From: Ceratobasidium sp. AG-K
Lineage: Eukaryota; Basidiomycota; Agaricomycetes; Cantharellales; Ceratobasidiaceae
Direction: 5' to 3'
Assembly: GCA_037039685.1 (NCBI GenBank)
Contig: JAWNGF010000007.1
Coordinates: forward strand, 1,426,001 to 1,490,000
Length of the DNA: 64,000 bases
Part shown: piece by piece, positions 10,161 through 22,532 of the stretch
Layout: every line of letters starts with the position of its first letter
Position numbering within the stretch: the stretch's first letter is position 1
Made by a program: the position numbers and the translations under genes
Notes under the pieces: generated by a model
Told to the model about the DNA's origin: nothing
What the model saw: the letters and a program-made list of their open reading frames with translations, nothing else
The model's database searches: none

Positions 10161-12427
10161 AAGTATTAGCTGAACTGAAGGGGATGCTTTGTTCGCACAC
10201 CCCTGTATTGTATTTTATAGGCTTTGCTAGGACAGGATCCGGCCCACGGGATACGGCGACCCCGCATGCCCCATTCAGCCTCGACTGAATCGTTTGTTGC
10301 GATCCGCCAAGAGCTCCCGCCTTATACCTAGGTAACATCTTTTCGTAAGAGGTTTCCCATTTCGTCTCAGCCATGGAAATTTCGTATGCAGCGGCCCGCT
10401 CCATGCGATGGCGGCTCACGAGAATCACGAAGGCCGAGAAGCCAAGCAATTGCCTTTCTGGTCTACGTAAATGCCTGTATATCCGCTACTCATAGAGTGC
10501 CTGCTCATCTGACCGACTTGGTATGATATCATGGGATGTGCGGCCAATTAAACTCCGGAACGTTGCAGACCTCTGATTTACCCCTGATTTATTTGCGGAC
10601 GGATAGATCGGAGTTATGTTTAAATATGGCCCGTTCCCGGACCAGGAATCTAATCTTTAGAAGTGCGCTTCGGCCTCTGAATGGTTGGCTTGTGACAACG
10701 GCTGAACTCGGCTACAGCAGCCGATTCTCGCCCCTAAAATCAACCATTACACACTTAACCACAGTTGTGGTGCTTGTATGCGCTTGACATTTGACAACTG
10801 GGGGCGGTAAAAGACATGTTTAATTTTGGCAAATTGTCAGGGACACATGCCTAAGCACCTCATTTGCTCGTGAGGTTATCGATTTACGAGTTGAATTAAC
10901 GTCGTTGTCGTATAGCTCTGGTCATTCTGGTAAAGAATGAGTTGGTCCCGTAAATGATAACTATAAGAACTCTTGTTGCTTAAAGGTTCATGGGATCCTA
11001 TCGCACCTGTATACAATATTGATACTATTTTCTGTAGTTTCCCCGTGGAGCGCAAGGCGTCTGCGCGTAGTATACCAGCTGAATTTTCTATGCCATGCTG
11101 TTTCTCACTTATCTTTGTCCTCGGCCAGCAGGAACTCGGTAATTTAGCCTTTATCAATGGTGCAGTGGGGGCGTGACGCACCTGTCGCGGTGGTATCCCA
11201 AATTTGACGCATCGCAAATGGAGACGCGTAGAGTTAGCAATAATATGTAAACCGGATTGGATTGTATCCGAACAATATTTATCAAGATTTTGCTACTCCT
11301 AACCGCCTTCGTATGTTCTTCCGCTCTGGGTGAACCCGAGCACTTGAAGCTTAACACGGTTCCACTTCACTTATTAACTTAGATCCACCCAATTTTTGTG
11401 TCTTTCTAGGTGTGATTTGGGTGAATGGCACCTCATTTTCCTGAAATGAGTATTGGGTCAAAAACGCGTTGAAAGCGGAATGTATGCGCTGACCCCAGAC
11501 GCCCCCAAGTCTTGTAAACAGTGCAGGTTCTGTCGAATTTTAGGTCTCTCGTGCCCGAAAATAACATTGCTTGGCCTCAATTTCACTAGGCACACTTGTA
11601 CATATATGGGTATAAGCGGCTGTATGACTAATTAAACTACATGAACCAAATGCAGACAGATGTCGAGCTCCAGCCAGCAAAACGCATGACAGACCTGACG
11701 TCATCGCAAACGAGTGGTAAAAACTATCATAGTAGCCAGTGTGTGTTAGCTGACTTGGCATAGAGGGTTCGCAAAACTTACCACGAGATACACGGGTCAC
11801 ACAGGTGGCAAAGGACGGACAAATGCCCAGCGAGTGGATGGTCGAGTGGATTAGATCGACACTGGAAGCTCAGGATAAGGAAGACGTTCGTGGAATGAAT
11901 TTGTGGCAGTTGCTACTCACAGGAAACGCCTTGGCCGTGACGGGATACAAAGGGCCGTTGTGGGACCGCTGTCATATGCGGAGCAAGTGTATAATTTAAG
12001 CGAGCACCGGGCTTGAATCCTGCCGAATGAGAATTTCTCGCCTCAACTCACTGAGACCGGCCCTTAGGATGGTGGGCAAACTCATATAGTCCGCTTTCAA
12101 CAGATTCTGGATTGATTTTCGCTATGAATCCACCCAAAGCAAAATGTTTGTATCTCATGAGCGAGCTGATATTTTGCACTGTAAAACCTTTGGTTTCAGA
12201 TTGGCTGACTGTAGATGCCCTCGACAATGTTCTGGTACAGTGCGCACACGTGGGTAAGCCCCTTTTGGCAAGTACATACATCGAGTCTAAATGTAGTGAA
12301 TTTCAATTGGTTCCAAAAATCGCATCAGGACGTTTTCACCTGACATGCGATAATTCGGAAAATTTACCCAAATTTTGGGCTGTTCGGGTCACACAGAGGC
12401 CATCCATCCAGGAGAATTTTACCCGGA
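10161..12427. other. Long stretch without a convincing gene
   Basis: Upstream DNA of the pectin methylesterase, then about 2 kb in which I can support no gene. A 64-codon frame at 11805-11999 (+) shows no recognisable motif and no splice partners. The stretch may be decayed repeat or intergenic sequence. Confidence 0.4.
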
Positions 12428-12600
12428 GATATAGCATTGATTCCACTTCTCGTCAACAGAAGGTTTCTGTGACTAACGTAGATAGGTCCATTAGATCCAA
12501 TCGACCATTTGTTGTGGGGGGTTGGAAGGCAGCGAGAGAGGTCAGATGGAAGCCAAAAAAGAAGATGAGAGGTGGGGTTCGTGATCTACCCTCCGTCGGC
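12428..12600 (-). pseudogene. Relic of a NACHT-WD40 last exon
   Basis: On the minus strand the sequence translates as LLFWLPSDLSRCLPTP, followed after a one-base shift in a run of C by a form of NKWSIGSNGPIYV. This matches the tail exon of the receptor at 2098-1902 (LLFWLPSDLSRCLPTPYNEW). The start of the exon (GDGWVV region) is degraded and no WD40 repeats are found next to it. It is a decayed fragment of a third family member. Confidence 0.75.
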
Positions 12601-12642
12601 AACCGTCCAAGTTTCTGCTGTGAACGCTGCAAACCAAACTAA

Positions 12643-12784
12643 CTCAGTGGGCAGCGTGATGAACGAAACCAACCCGTATTACCTGCAGACCAAACTAACT
12701 AAGGTACAGTGAGAAGCTAGTAATACGAAACAAACATGAGAGACGAAACATACCTCAGCGGGTAGCGTGATGAACGAAGCCAAC
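12643..12784. repeat. Spaced direct repeat, about 31 bases
   Basis: Two copies of a 31-base unit containing AGCGTGATGAACGAA lie at 12643-12673 and 12754-12784, with about 28 of 31 bases identical. A shorter shared piece, ACCAAACTAACT, occurs at about 12632 and 12687. This suggests a partial duplication of roughly 110 bases. No function is apparent. Confidence 0.6.
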
Positions 12785-13161
12785 TGAGGTAAACCCCAAT
12801 AGGGGTGTGAGTCTGAAATAGGGCGCGGAATAGGAGGCGCGCTAAAGCGTAAGAACTAGTCATGCGACCGGTTACTCCATGCTGCGACATCTGCGAGGAG
12901 ATCAACGTGTAACTCATTGCCGACTATGCTACCACATGCTGAAGGAACTTACCTAATGTATGTTTATTATCGGGTACGTTCCACTTATGGATGCTCAAGT
13001 CACGGCCACAGGCTCAACCACCAGCTTATTTTCGACTAGGGTTATCGTCACCCACCCGGCGTCAAACATAAAATAGTCTATGTGAGTTATTCGTGCTCTA
13101 AAATGCCGCCCAGAACTCAACATGTTTGATTCAAATAGCAAGCACTCAACAAAAATCAAAC

Positions 13162-13314
13162 AAGCTACGGGGTCCTCCGTAGCTCGGTCTTGCTCGGGAG
13201 CCCTCCTTAGGCTCCTTGAGCGCTTTGGAGCACGTGATCCCAACGATCGCGAGTGCTCGAGGAGCTTCAGGAGGGCTCCCGAGCAAATCCGAGCTACGGA
13301 GCACCCCGAAGCTT
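13162..13314. repeat. MITE-like hairpin with long GC-rich arms
   Basis: The left arm (from about 13162, containing CTCCGTAGCTCGG and TGCTCGGGAGCCCTCCT) is matched by its reverse complement in the right arm (to about 13314), with only a few mismatches over roughly 65 bases. The centre holds CACGTGATC. The whole unit is about 153 bases and could fold into one hairpin. I did not find clear target-site duplications, so its mobility is inferred from shape only. Confidence 0.65.
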
Positions 13315-13709
13315 TTCACGTTTTCGCTGAGCAATTTCGGACAGTCGACCCCGTTACGTTACTTTAACTTAATGTCCGTTCAAAAAAGGCCGAGGTAGAC
13401 CCGCAAATTTAGGCATAGTTCGCCCTTCGTGAGTTTCCTCATTTTTATGTCAGTCTCTTAGCCAACCCTCCTCAAATCCGGACTTATCCATATCACTATA
13501 GGCGTAAATATGAATCATCGCAAATTCCTCAACCATTACGCAGCAATCATATCTTCCGGGCCCGTCTACCCGAGTAGGGCACCTACGTGCTTGCTCACAA
13601 TTTTTTTCGTTGGCCATAACCTCCACATCCTAGAGTATAAATCTTCGTCGCGCGCTCTGGGCATGGCAATATCCTCTAAGCTCATAGCCATTTTTGCAAC
13701 TCCCAAACC

Positions 13710-14268
13710 ATGAGTACCCAACTAGCCCAATCCGATGAAATCCAAGCCGAACGCGCATGGTTGGCTAGTTTTAACAGGGCATTAGATTCACTCGATGTCA
13801 AAGGTCAATGGAGGCCCTTTTGGGCAGAGGGTACGCGTTTCGTACGATTGATGCGACAGCATCCTGGAACTGACCGATACTATCAGACTCGTTCGTCCAA
13901 TTCGCAAACTTTCCGAGAGCCGAAGGCAAACTTGCTGTACTTGAACAACTCTCTCAGCTCTTTGGATTATTCTCTTTCGTTCAACACAAGTAGGTTACCG
14001 TTCGAAACAACAAGGGCTTCACTTATCCACTTGCTCGATTTTCAGCACATTGCGGGTTTCATTTGATACCACAAACGGCTTGATTTACCACACCGCCTCT
14101 GTGTCGATGAAGGTTCGAGATGACCCTAAGGACCGTACTTTTACAGTACCATCTCTCACAGTATTGCATAAGAGGCTGGAAGAGGAGCGGACGGGTGGCA
14201 TGGAAGTTTACATTGATATCGAGGCTGCCAAAGAGGTTTTAAAGGAGCTGAAGGAGAATGAGTGTTAA
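13710..14268 (+). CDS. Small NTF2/SnoaL-like protein
   Basis: Three exons (13710-13830, 13887-13989, 14046-14268) join in phase and give about 148 residues, beginning MSTQLAQSDEIQAERAWL. Splicing restores a frame that reads FWAEDSFVQFANFPRAEG, which fits the early helix-strand part of the cone-shaped NTF2 fold, then HNTLRVSFDTTNGLIYHTASVSM and a charged C-terminal helix. Such proteins bind or isomerise small molecules, or form hydrophobic pockets without catalysis. The substrate cannot be told. No signal peptide is present, so it is likely cytosolic. Confidence 0.75.
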
Positions 14269-14727
14269 TTTGTTAACATTACAGGTTCAAGCACTGTACT
14301 ACATAAAGCATTAATTGAGTTGTTCCAAGGTGGCTGTATGCACCGAGTAACCAATCATCCTCGTTCGACAGCTGATATTTGGCCCCGGTTACGAAATTGA
14401 CAATTGACCGGCGCACGTGCGTGGATGGACCTTTCTACTGGTACACCCAAGCTGTTTTTTTTTTAGCACCGTGTGGACCAAGCTTCCAGGCACTATATAT
14501 AATGTCAAGGGGGCTTGTTGGCGACGAATTCCTTCGTCGGTCCATATTCGTCTTAGATCGGGATCCGGAGTTCTTAGGGCCAACACAAACCCACTCGAAC
14601 ACACCAACCCAGGTCAGTATTCGAATCATATCTGCTCGATAACCCAAATAACCGGACGTCAGTATCACTTCTTGGCTCTATCTACAAAATCTCCTTGAAT
14701 CCCCTCTGGTTTCTTTTCGGCTCAACG

Positions 14728-15613
14728 ATGGTCGACTCGCTTCCGGATATTATCATACGTCCTCTTGATACCCGCAAAGACCTCAAAGAAGTCCAAATGC
14801 TCGTTGGAATGTTTGCCATGGAGCAACTTGCCATCGCGAATCGCCGAGGTTCGTGTCTCCCCGACCGTTTTCGTTCCCTCACTTACCCACTTCGAATTAA
14901 AGCATACACTAACCCTTGGGTAATAAGTGCCTGGCTCGTGTTTGCCAGTATAATTATCCAATGGTTGCATCTCTGGCCAACTGGATCTGGTCTAAATGGA
15001 ATTTTGGGTTACCTGGCTCCGTTTCCTCCACTGGCATGTACCGCGGTCCCAGTCCTGTTTGCCATAGATTGGTTGGTTTGTTATAAACAGCTCTCTTGAC
15101 GACACTGACTTCCCATCCTGAAGGCTCCATCGTCCTCACTTCGAAAAAATGCTTCGCGAGAGAGTCAAAACTCTTACCAGTGCAGTATCCAGGCCTCCCT
15201 CGGACTCAACAAAACAACGCGTGTTCTCGTTGGTAATGGAGTATAAGAAATCTCCAATAGGATACATCCTGCTTCAACCTTGCAGTACTAGCACACGGAA
15301 ATGCTATCGAATCACCCACTTCCACGTCGACAGCCCATACCGACACATTGGTGTGGGGCATGATTTGCTTGCAGCCGCTCTCAAGGATCCAGGGAGTTCT
15401 GGTGTGGAAGTGATATGCGTCACTACACAACTCACACCTTATGTAACTGAATGTCTCCGCGGGGTCGGCTTCAAACCAGACCAGGAGGTGACTCATGTCT
15501 GGGATTCGGAGTCAGAAAAGGAAATTCGGGGTAGTGAGAGTGTCGATGTTGAGCGCGAAAGGGTGTTCTTGGTAGATGCCCGAAGGACAGGATGGAAGCT
15601 GAGTAGAAAATAG
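14728..15613 (+). CDS. GNAT-family N-acetyltransferase with two membrane segments
   Basis: Two exons (14728-15071 and 15124-15613) give about 277 residues. The N-terminus (IIIRPLDTRKDLKEVQMLV) is a GNAT strand-helix start. It is followed by two hydrophobic stretches at about residues 66-85 and 93-112. The C-terminal half holds the acetyl-CoA region: RITHFHVDSPYRHIGVGHDLL, where the usual R/Q-x-x-G-x-G/A loop reads R-H-I-G-V-G-H. The closing TECLRGVGFKPDQEV segment is typical. Membrane-tethered GNATs of this layout are common in basidiomycetes; the substrate is unknown. An upstream in-frame ATG at 14695 is possible but less likely. Confidence 0.8.
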
Positions 15614-17151
15614 TTCTATAACCTAAATGCACTAGTAATCTACCGCACTTGTCAATGTCTGAGTAGACACGATATCTCTCAAGCAATTGCAATTGAAAGA
15701 GACCAGTAAGAATGGGGGAATAGGGAGAAAGCATTCAACGACCACAAGAAATAATAAACAACCATATTGTAACATTTCTTGCCGTCAACAGGGAACATGA
15801 AAAATTGGGCGGGGTTGGAAGGTGTGAAGGTATAGTTCGTGTCGGGTAACGGAATTAACGGGGCCTTGGCATAAAGCAATCCCCAAATAAGCGCAAATAT
15901 ATGCGGACGTAGCACAGGCTAACGGTTCACGACAAGAGTTTCGAGACACCTCGGCGAGTTAGCCAACTTCGCACGCTCGGTCGCGATTTATGACGCGCAT
16001 CGGATCGCTCTGATTTCGAGGATCGAACGCTGCCACGAGAGTTGCAATCCAATGGACGGCGGTAAGCACGAACAGTCCCAGTGATATTACTGAATTCGGT
16101 GCGACTATAGGCTCCTGCTACGCGATACGCGTCGTACGTTTCGCGGGGGGATTGCGCAACGCCAAAGAGGGCGAATGGGTTGGCACTGCTTTGGGAGGGC
16201 TTCGAAACGTATGCGCCCAAGATGTTCATGATGTAGGAGTAAACTATATGGAGTAACAGCCAACACGGACGCGTCCACCACTGAAACTGCAGTACAGATA
16301 GGATAGAGAAAAGAGAAGTGTGCGATGGTCTCATCCTACGAAGGGACTGCCGCTTTTATATATGAGTCGACACCCAGACCGACGCGTGGTGGGTAGTCCA
16401 GGTCTGACATACATGCAGATCTAGAGCGGTGTTATGCGGCGTTGCCTCTGTGGCCCTAACTGGGATCCTCAGAATGCGTCTTCGGACTGTGAAAGCTTTC
16501 CTCACAACCTTCGCGCCCTCGACCCAAAATATTGCCACCGGAATTCGGCATGCCTATTGCTGAGAGGCTGTGGCAAACTCTTCATTTTGGGATTGCACAT
16601 GAAACGTGCTGGTTTGCTGGCTTCGCCGAACGAGATATGGACGAATATCACAAGCCTAGTGGGCGCTAATGTGATAGTTAGCACAGATGATCAAATATAT
16701 CACACTGCACGCGGGTGCTACGCGAGCAAACCAGGTGCGAACATCACCATATTCCATCATGCCTCTTAGTTCCAAATGCCAGGATGTCGTGTATTCGGCC
16801 GCCTCTCCGCATGCAATTACGACAGATGATCCAATGTATTTGCGCTAGCACATCGTTTGGAGCGCGTAGCTCAAGTTCCTCCTTGGTCGGGGTAGGTGGT
16901 ACCCCAAACACAGTTGGAAGCATACCATACACGTTGCACTTGGCTGGATGCACGTGCAATGCATATCTAGGGGTGTCACTCACGACATGCAGCGAAACTG
17001 GCTTCGGTGATCCGGTCCAGCCCAAACATAAGGTAGGGGCAAAGTGTATAATAGTAGCAGCGAAAACACGCACAAATGAACCCAGTTCCAATAAATCTAT
17101 GTAAATTTCCTCGTTGCGAAACGCGCACAATCATTTGGCTAAGAATCGCAG
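15614..17151. other. Stretch with only doubtful reading frames
   Basis: A 135-codon frame at 16334-15927 (minus) starts with a hydrophobic segment (LLLHIVYSYIMNILGAYV) but becomes Ser/Arg-rich and matches nothing I recognise. Another minus frame at 17130-16744 (containing YGMLPTVFGVPPTPTKEELEL) is also unsupported. Either could be part of an expressed gene, but no splice partners or family motifs were found. Confidence 0.35.
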
Positions 17152-19335
17152 CTACGTTGCCATGATTGCAATGATTCGGAAGTGATGAGGTTTCTCGGCT
17201 TTTGGATTCGCGGTCTCTTCTACAATCTCACATGTGACACTGTTTGAGGGAAAACGTGGGGTGCGGTCATTAGCCGGAGATTTTGGAACCGCTCCAAAAA
17301 CACTTACTAGTGATCCCCAGGTGTGACAAGCGAGTCAATATAGGCAGCCGACGGAACGTTCATTTTCTTCTCCCAGTGGCCGTACAGTCTCACTGCACCC
17401 TTTCTGTTGTCGTCTACCCAACATTCTGCAACTCCCGGACTATACGCCTCACTCCTGAAGTAAAATACAGCCACGCGGCCCTCGGCAATCTTAGCCTCCA
17501 CGACAATACGTGCGCCCACCTCGTCAGCAGCGTATGAGTGTTTACCACCATGCGCCACATGGGGCGACCAGCCCCGCGAGCCACCATATTTCTCTGATGG
17601 AGTAAGCGGGTGAGCCTCGTCGTTGGCGTCAGCGCAGAACGGATGGGGCGAAGGGGGCGTGCGAAGAGGTGCATCTGGCTTCCATGGAGAAAAGAGTTCG
17701 CTCAGCGCTTGTCCAATAATCGTAGGAGGTACCGTGTATGGTGTCTTGAGTCTCAGTGTTGATATGTGCTCCTTGGGATCTGGTATCAGCGGATAGGCGA
17801 TGTCGGTTGTCTCTCCGTCATCGGTGCGGTTGTGCACGAGTGTTGGTGATGGGGGAAGTCGTACGAGATTGAATGAGTCTGTATCATTTTTCGGTTCATG
17901 GCCCAGCGTAGACTCAAGCTCCCCGCCGCCGATGGGCGTCTCCTTGAGTACGCCGAATGTGTTGAGAAGACACAGCTGCTTTTCCAGGTACGCAATAGTC
18001 AGGTCGCCAAGTACCTTGTGACCCGCTGCATTCGGATGTACATAGTCCTTTGTCCAGAATGTTTCACCAACGGTATGCGCATAGCGAAGGTGATGGACGT
18101 AAAGTAGGGGTTTAATACTGTATCCAGTGAATCGTTTAGCATGAGAACTTCCTGTGATATCGTACTTACGAAATGTAAGGGACGCTAGATGGAAATTTAG
18201 CAATATATTGCCACTAGATCAAAGAGCGACTCACTCGTAATATTGAACCGCAGGAAGGTGAGTGACTGATGGGTCCATGTAGCCGTAATCGTATGATAGC
18301 TACACGGAGCAAATGAATTAAATTTAAAACCGCGAGTATAGAAGCTGACCAACCTGAGGTCCCCATGCACCTACTACCAGCACAGCTGGCTCATTTGGAA
18401 AACTTAAAACGATGCGTAATAGTTGATCAAAATATATGGTATAGTTTAGGTATCTTTGGGCAGAGTGAGTAGAAATGCATTGTACATTAAACCAGTCGAC
18501 ACGTACGGTTGATCGTTAACATCGAATTCTAAAATTAGCAGATCTACATCTAGTGGAACATGATGCGTGCCGCAAAACGCATAATAACTACCGGGGAAGA
18601 GGTATGGTCAATGACTCGTGTTTGACATCCCCCCAATCGTCGGGAGCGACCATTTACAGGTACGCCCACGTACCTAGAATCCATTCCCCCAATCGCACCA
18701 TTCACAGCCATAACTCCATCTTCCTTCCCAGCATAAATTCTTTCCCTCATCCAATCCACGATCCGTCTCGCATAGCAACTTTTACCCATGGAATCCGTAT
18801 CCACGCCATGACAAGCGCTCACCGACCCTCCGAGAATACCGACTTTGACTGGCCGCTGCAAGGCTGTGTCTAGAAACTTGCGTGTTCGTGCGCCAGTACC
18901 GGTAAAGAGTCGTGAACGGTCTAGGGCGGGGGCAGAGTAAGACGTGCATAACGCGGAACCAAATGGTATAGTACCACATGCACAGGGGTCCTCGAGGATC
19001 GACGTAGTGGCATTGGTAGAATTAGAAACGGGTGTAGGAATATACGAGCGGAGTCTGTCCGATGGGCCAAAGATTGCGAAAAGCAGGGCAAATAGTATTA
19101 GGGAGAGAAAAACAATGCAGGAACATTGCGCATGCGAGATTCGACGACCCGATCTGCTTCGACTACGCCGGGAGGATAGCGATCCTTGAAAATGCGTATT
19201 CGACGCGCCTAAAAGTCCATCACGCTCCCTTTCCGTGATTTCTTCATCGTCGCGGTATTTTTGCATCTCGATGCCGTCGTAATCGCGAGAACCGATCCGC
19301 CCATTGGATCCTGATGGAGAACCAGAGCGATTCAT
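17152..19335 (-). CDS. Type II membrane SGNH-fold protein (CAS1/capsule acetyltransferase-like)
   Basis: Exons join as 19335 to about 18665, then a piece reading SYYAFCGTHHVPLDVDLLILEFDVNDQP, a GAWGPQ exon, a YDYGYMDPSVTHLPAVQYYD exon, a very short VPYIS exon, the long exon ending at 17308 and a last exon 17239-17152. A cytosolic charged tail of about 70 residues precedes one transmembrane helix (CIVFLSLILFALLFAIF). The lumenal part has the SGNH nucleophile block GILGGSVSACHG and the Asp-His block DYVHPNAAGHKVLGD. Proteins of this type act in the secretory pathway, probably as glycan O-acetyltransferases or esterases; the precise reaction is inferred. Total length is around 600 residues. Confidence 0.85.
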
Positions 19336-19963
19336 AATGGCCAGTAGAAATCAAGAGGGCTCGTTTCCAGATCCAAAGAACCAGCCTCTGGTTAAACGGT
19401 CATGTAAGTTAAAATCACAAAGCTATGGTTGCAAGGCTCACCTCAAGCGTTTGCTAACCCCGATTAGTCAGCACAGGTGGGGATATAGAGTACCAAGCTG
19501 CGACGTCGAAGTTGGTTTCCAAACGCCCACCTGGGTCAATGAATACAAATGCCCAACACTCGAGTAAGAGGCCTTCCGATCGTGCTATCTAACCCCTAAT
19601 GCTTAGTGCAAGTGCTTTGGAATCTCATGGAATTTGTGGGCCCATGCGACCAAGGAATTGATCCATGTCCACACTGAACTGAGCTAAAATGAAGGTTTTA
19701 TTGTAGGTAGGATACGGTGGGTACCGCGATTAGATACTATGTAAGGTAGCAGTATTCGTAAGTTGTAGAGTAATTAACCGTATCAAGCATAGACTAGCAA
19801 TCATAGCGCAACCATATCGTCATGATACCTCCTCATCAAAGGCCTTGAAGCAAATGTCAGTCATACATAGATCCCAGAGAACAGAGTGGAGTAAAAAGAA
19901 ATACAAAACCAAAGACAAAGACAAACGTCACAAAAAGCCCTAAAGGAAGTATAAAGAGTCGGT
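19336..19963. other. Intergenic stretch between two minus-strand genes
   Basis: It holds the promoter side of the SGNH gene and the 3' side of the next gene. I see no coding exon or repeat in it. Confidence 0.45.
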
Positions 19964-20899
19964 CTACTCCGATTCAGAAGACAGACTCAGCGCCTCAAAT
20001 CTCAACGAGCTCGAACTGCGGCGGGCCTCCAGCCCATGGCTTGGAGCACGAAATGTCGCACTCTCACGCCGTTTCAGGATCATTCGAGCCACGATCTGAT
20101 CGGCCTGGGGAGTATGCGGAGGTGGTGTAGTTCCTGTAAGGCCGAGGCCGAGGGGAGATAACTCGTAAGAGGGCGGTGGCGTCTGTGGTGGGGATGATCG
20201 GGCCCGGCGCACATCAAGCAAATTGCCAAGCTCTACAACGCGCATACGTTCGCTGCGCCGGCGTCGCCGCACCTCGGCCCGAGCGCGACGGTACTCTGCC
20301 TCGGTAACGGGATCCTCATGGGTGGCGTGAGGCTGATTCCATGGGAATTGTGCCTGGTTTTGCGAGCTGGAGGGGGAGCTGGGTTGCGAGCGCGACGCTC
20401 GCAGGGAGCGGATGCGGAAGGACAACTCCTGTTCATGGTATCTTGCAACTCTTTCGGCGTGGGCTGCGCGGCAGCGGGCGGCCAGGACAGCATGTTCTTC
20501 TACCATTGTTTCGTCCTCTTCATCGTCCTCGAACGTATTGCAATAAGCATAGGGCGGCGGGGACGGTGATCGAGAAGAGGATGGAACGATGAACCTGGGC
20601 ATTCGGTCTGTCTCGAGGTCGAGCGTGCGGATTCGACGAAGGCGTGGTGGCGAGGTGGTCATATCCTGGCAGTAAGGGTTATTCGAGTCAAACTGCGTGC
20701 GAATAGCACGTTTCTCAACCGGGAACCTGAAAGCGGAGAAATGCGAAGGGTCGTCGAACGCAGAGGGAGAGAGGTTGTCCGCAAACTCGCTTTTGCACGA
20801 GGCTGGCAAATCGAAGTTATCTCTGAATCGGGCGGCTAGCGGCGATGGGGAGCAGGGTAGCGACCCGATGGGGCTAAGCAGGAACTGAGATGTGTCCAT
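19964..20899 (-). CDS. Hypothetical Ser/Pro/Arg-rich disordered protein
   Basis: A single intronless frame of 311 codons starts at ATG 20899 (MDTSQFLLSPIGSLPCSPSP) and ends in SLSSESE. Features: Ser/Pro clusters (SRSPSPPPYAY, TPPPSYELSPLG), an acidic stretch (FEDDEEDETMVEEHA), and basic helical parts (RRARAEVRRRRRSERMRVVELG). No catalytic motif, signal peptide or membrane segment is visible. A CACGTG box at 20918-20923 lies 19 bases before the start. The length of the open frame and its codon regularity support a real gene; the function is unknown. Confidence 0.65.
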   Translation of the reverse strand: MDTSQFLLSPIGSLPCSPSPLAARFRDNFDLPASCKSEFADNLSPSAFDDPSHFSAFRFPVEKRAIRTQFDSNNPYCQDMTTSPPRLRRIRTLDLETDRMPRFIVPSSSRSPSPPPYAYCNTFEDDEEDETMVEEHAVLAARCRAAHAERVARYHEQELSFRIRSLRASRSQPSSPSSSQNQAQFPWNQPHATHEDPVTEAEYRRARAEVRRRRRSERMRVVELGNLLDVRRARSSPPQTPPPSYELSPLGLGLTGTTPPPHTPQADQIVARMILKRRESATFRAPSHGLEARRSSSSLRFEALSLSSESE

Positions 20900-22532
20900 T
20901 ATGGTGAATTTGTCTTTCACGTGGGCTGGTGTGTAAACTGAGGTCGCCGTAAGGATTTTAGCCTGGGAGTCTAGTTTGCCTATAACACAATGACGTCAAG
21001 GAGATAGGACGCCTTGGGTAAGAACCATTTCAGTTAGACCGGAATTCTTACGGACCGAAGCACAAGTCAACTAAAAATAAGCTTACTTTGTTTCCGTGGA
21101 ATTACGGGAAATATGAGACTTTTTTTGTAAACAATAGCACCGGAATTAATCAAGAAAGTAAGGTAAAGCGAGTCGTGTAAGAATATTCAAGCGATCGTGA
21201 GCAGAGACCAAACGGATGGCAGGACTTTGCGCTAAGGCAGTCACAGGAGAGCAAAGCAGTCGTGGGGGTGATATCTGGTAGATCACGACCTTAAGTAAAA
21301 GTCTAGGGCGGCGTGGCCGGCCAAATCGCCAATCAACATCATGCCGTAGTGGTCGAGACTGGGAATTCAGATCCAGAGGTCAAGGCGCATACTAGGTACC
21401 AACGCACTGCAGACTTCAGTTGCGTCAGATCATCAATACACTGTACATCCCATACAGCGGAACTGAGCTCTCAGCTGGACTGTGACTGCGCATACGTAGA
21501 ACATTCCGTCGAAAATCTACAAATGGGGAGGATAACTTAACGTGGGCGATTCGTTTCATACGTGGAATACCCATGTTCAGAGCTGTAAACTCGGGTGAGG
21601 AGGCGAATCACTTCGCACCTATGACGTTTTCCCCTCAGAGTCTGGACCTATCTGTGAATGAAGGTCGCCCCCAGAGAATAGGATAGAGATATTGTCCCCA
21701 TCATAGCATTCCACGGTAATCATCGGCTCGTTAAAGTTACTGAGTCGGAACCGAAAGGCCACAACATAAATCTCACGTAATGCAACCAGGGCGAACCGCG
21801 TGTTTACTTGGGGAGAAACCAGCGAAACATGCCATGCTAACGGCCAGAGCTTCAACCACCTTAAACAGTGACTTCTTAGGCTGCCGACCTAGCAAGGGTT
21901 TGATACGACTTCCCTTTTGCAGGACTGCGCCTATTCCATGGCCTGATTATTGCCCCTGCTAACGTCAAGTTGAATTGGCTATAAGTACGATCCGAGACAC
22001 ATAGCTGAGTGTATATACTTAACGTGGCTTGCCTGTCAAAGGTGAACGGCCCATCAGGCTGACACGCCCTGGAACTTGGCTACACCCCCTCACAACAGTA
22101 CTAACACATCAGGCAGCTGAATTCCACACATATCGAGATGTCAGCCTGTACCTGATATCATGGTATGAATGACCACCCGTATGGTGGGTCGAGATCGCTC
22201 ATTAGTCTGAGGGTTAAAATATTCTCCCCGTTCTTCAATGGCACTGGTAGAGTGTGTAGTGTACGAGTTCAAATGTACTACGCATACCAAGTCGCAACGA
22301 GAAACGTCAAAAGTCGCCGGCTAGCTGGTTTCAGCTAAATTTAGCGGTGTGGTGGTAAAGTGTCGTTTCGCACCCGATCCGTTACGCATATACCCACTGC
22401 CAGGTGAATAAGCAACGGTAACGAAACACACGCTTCCGGGCTGACCTCGACTTTGAAGTCTGACCAGCACAAATAACTAACTTCAATTCCATGCGCTCTT
22501 TAACATGCAGATCCCAGCATCTTCATAACATT
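20900..22532. other. Long intergenic stretch
   Basis: Apart from the CACGTG box near its left end I can support no feature. A minus frame at 21855-21619 (SNFNEPMITVECYDGDNISILF) reads like protein but has no recognisable family or flanking exons. Confidence 0.4.

Noticed and set aside
11805..11999. 64-codon plus frame (EWMVEWIRSTLEAQDKED)
   Set aside because: No motif, no splice partners and no supporting context.
16744..17130. 128-codon minus frame
   Set aside because: Some protein-like stretches but no family, and it lies just past the end of the SGNH gene without splice signals to it.
22241..22310. tRNA-like A and B box pair
   Set aside because: Both boxes deviate from consensus and no cloverleaf pairing was found.
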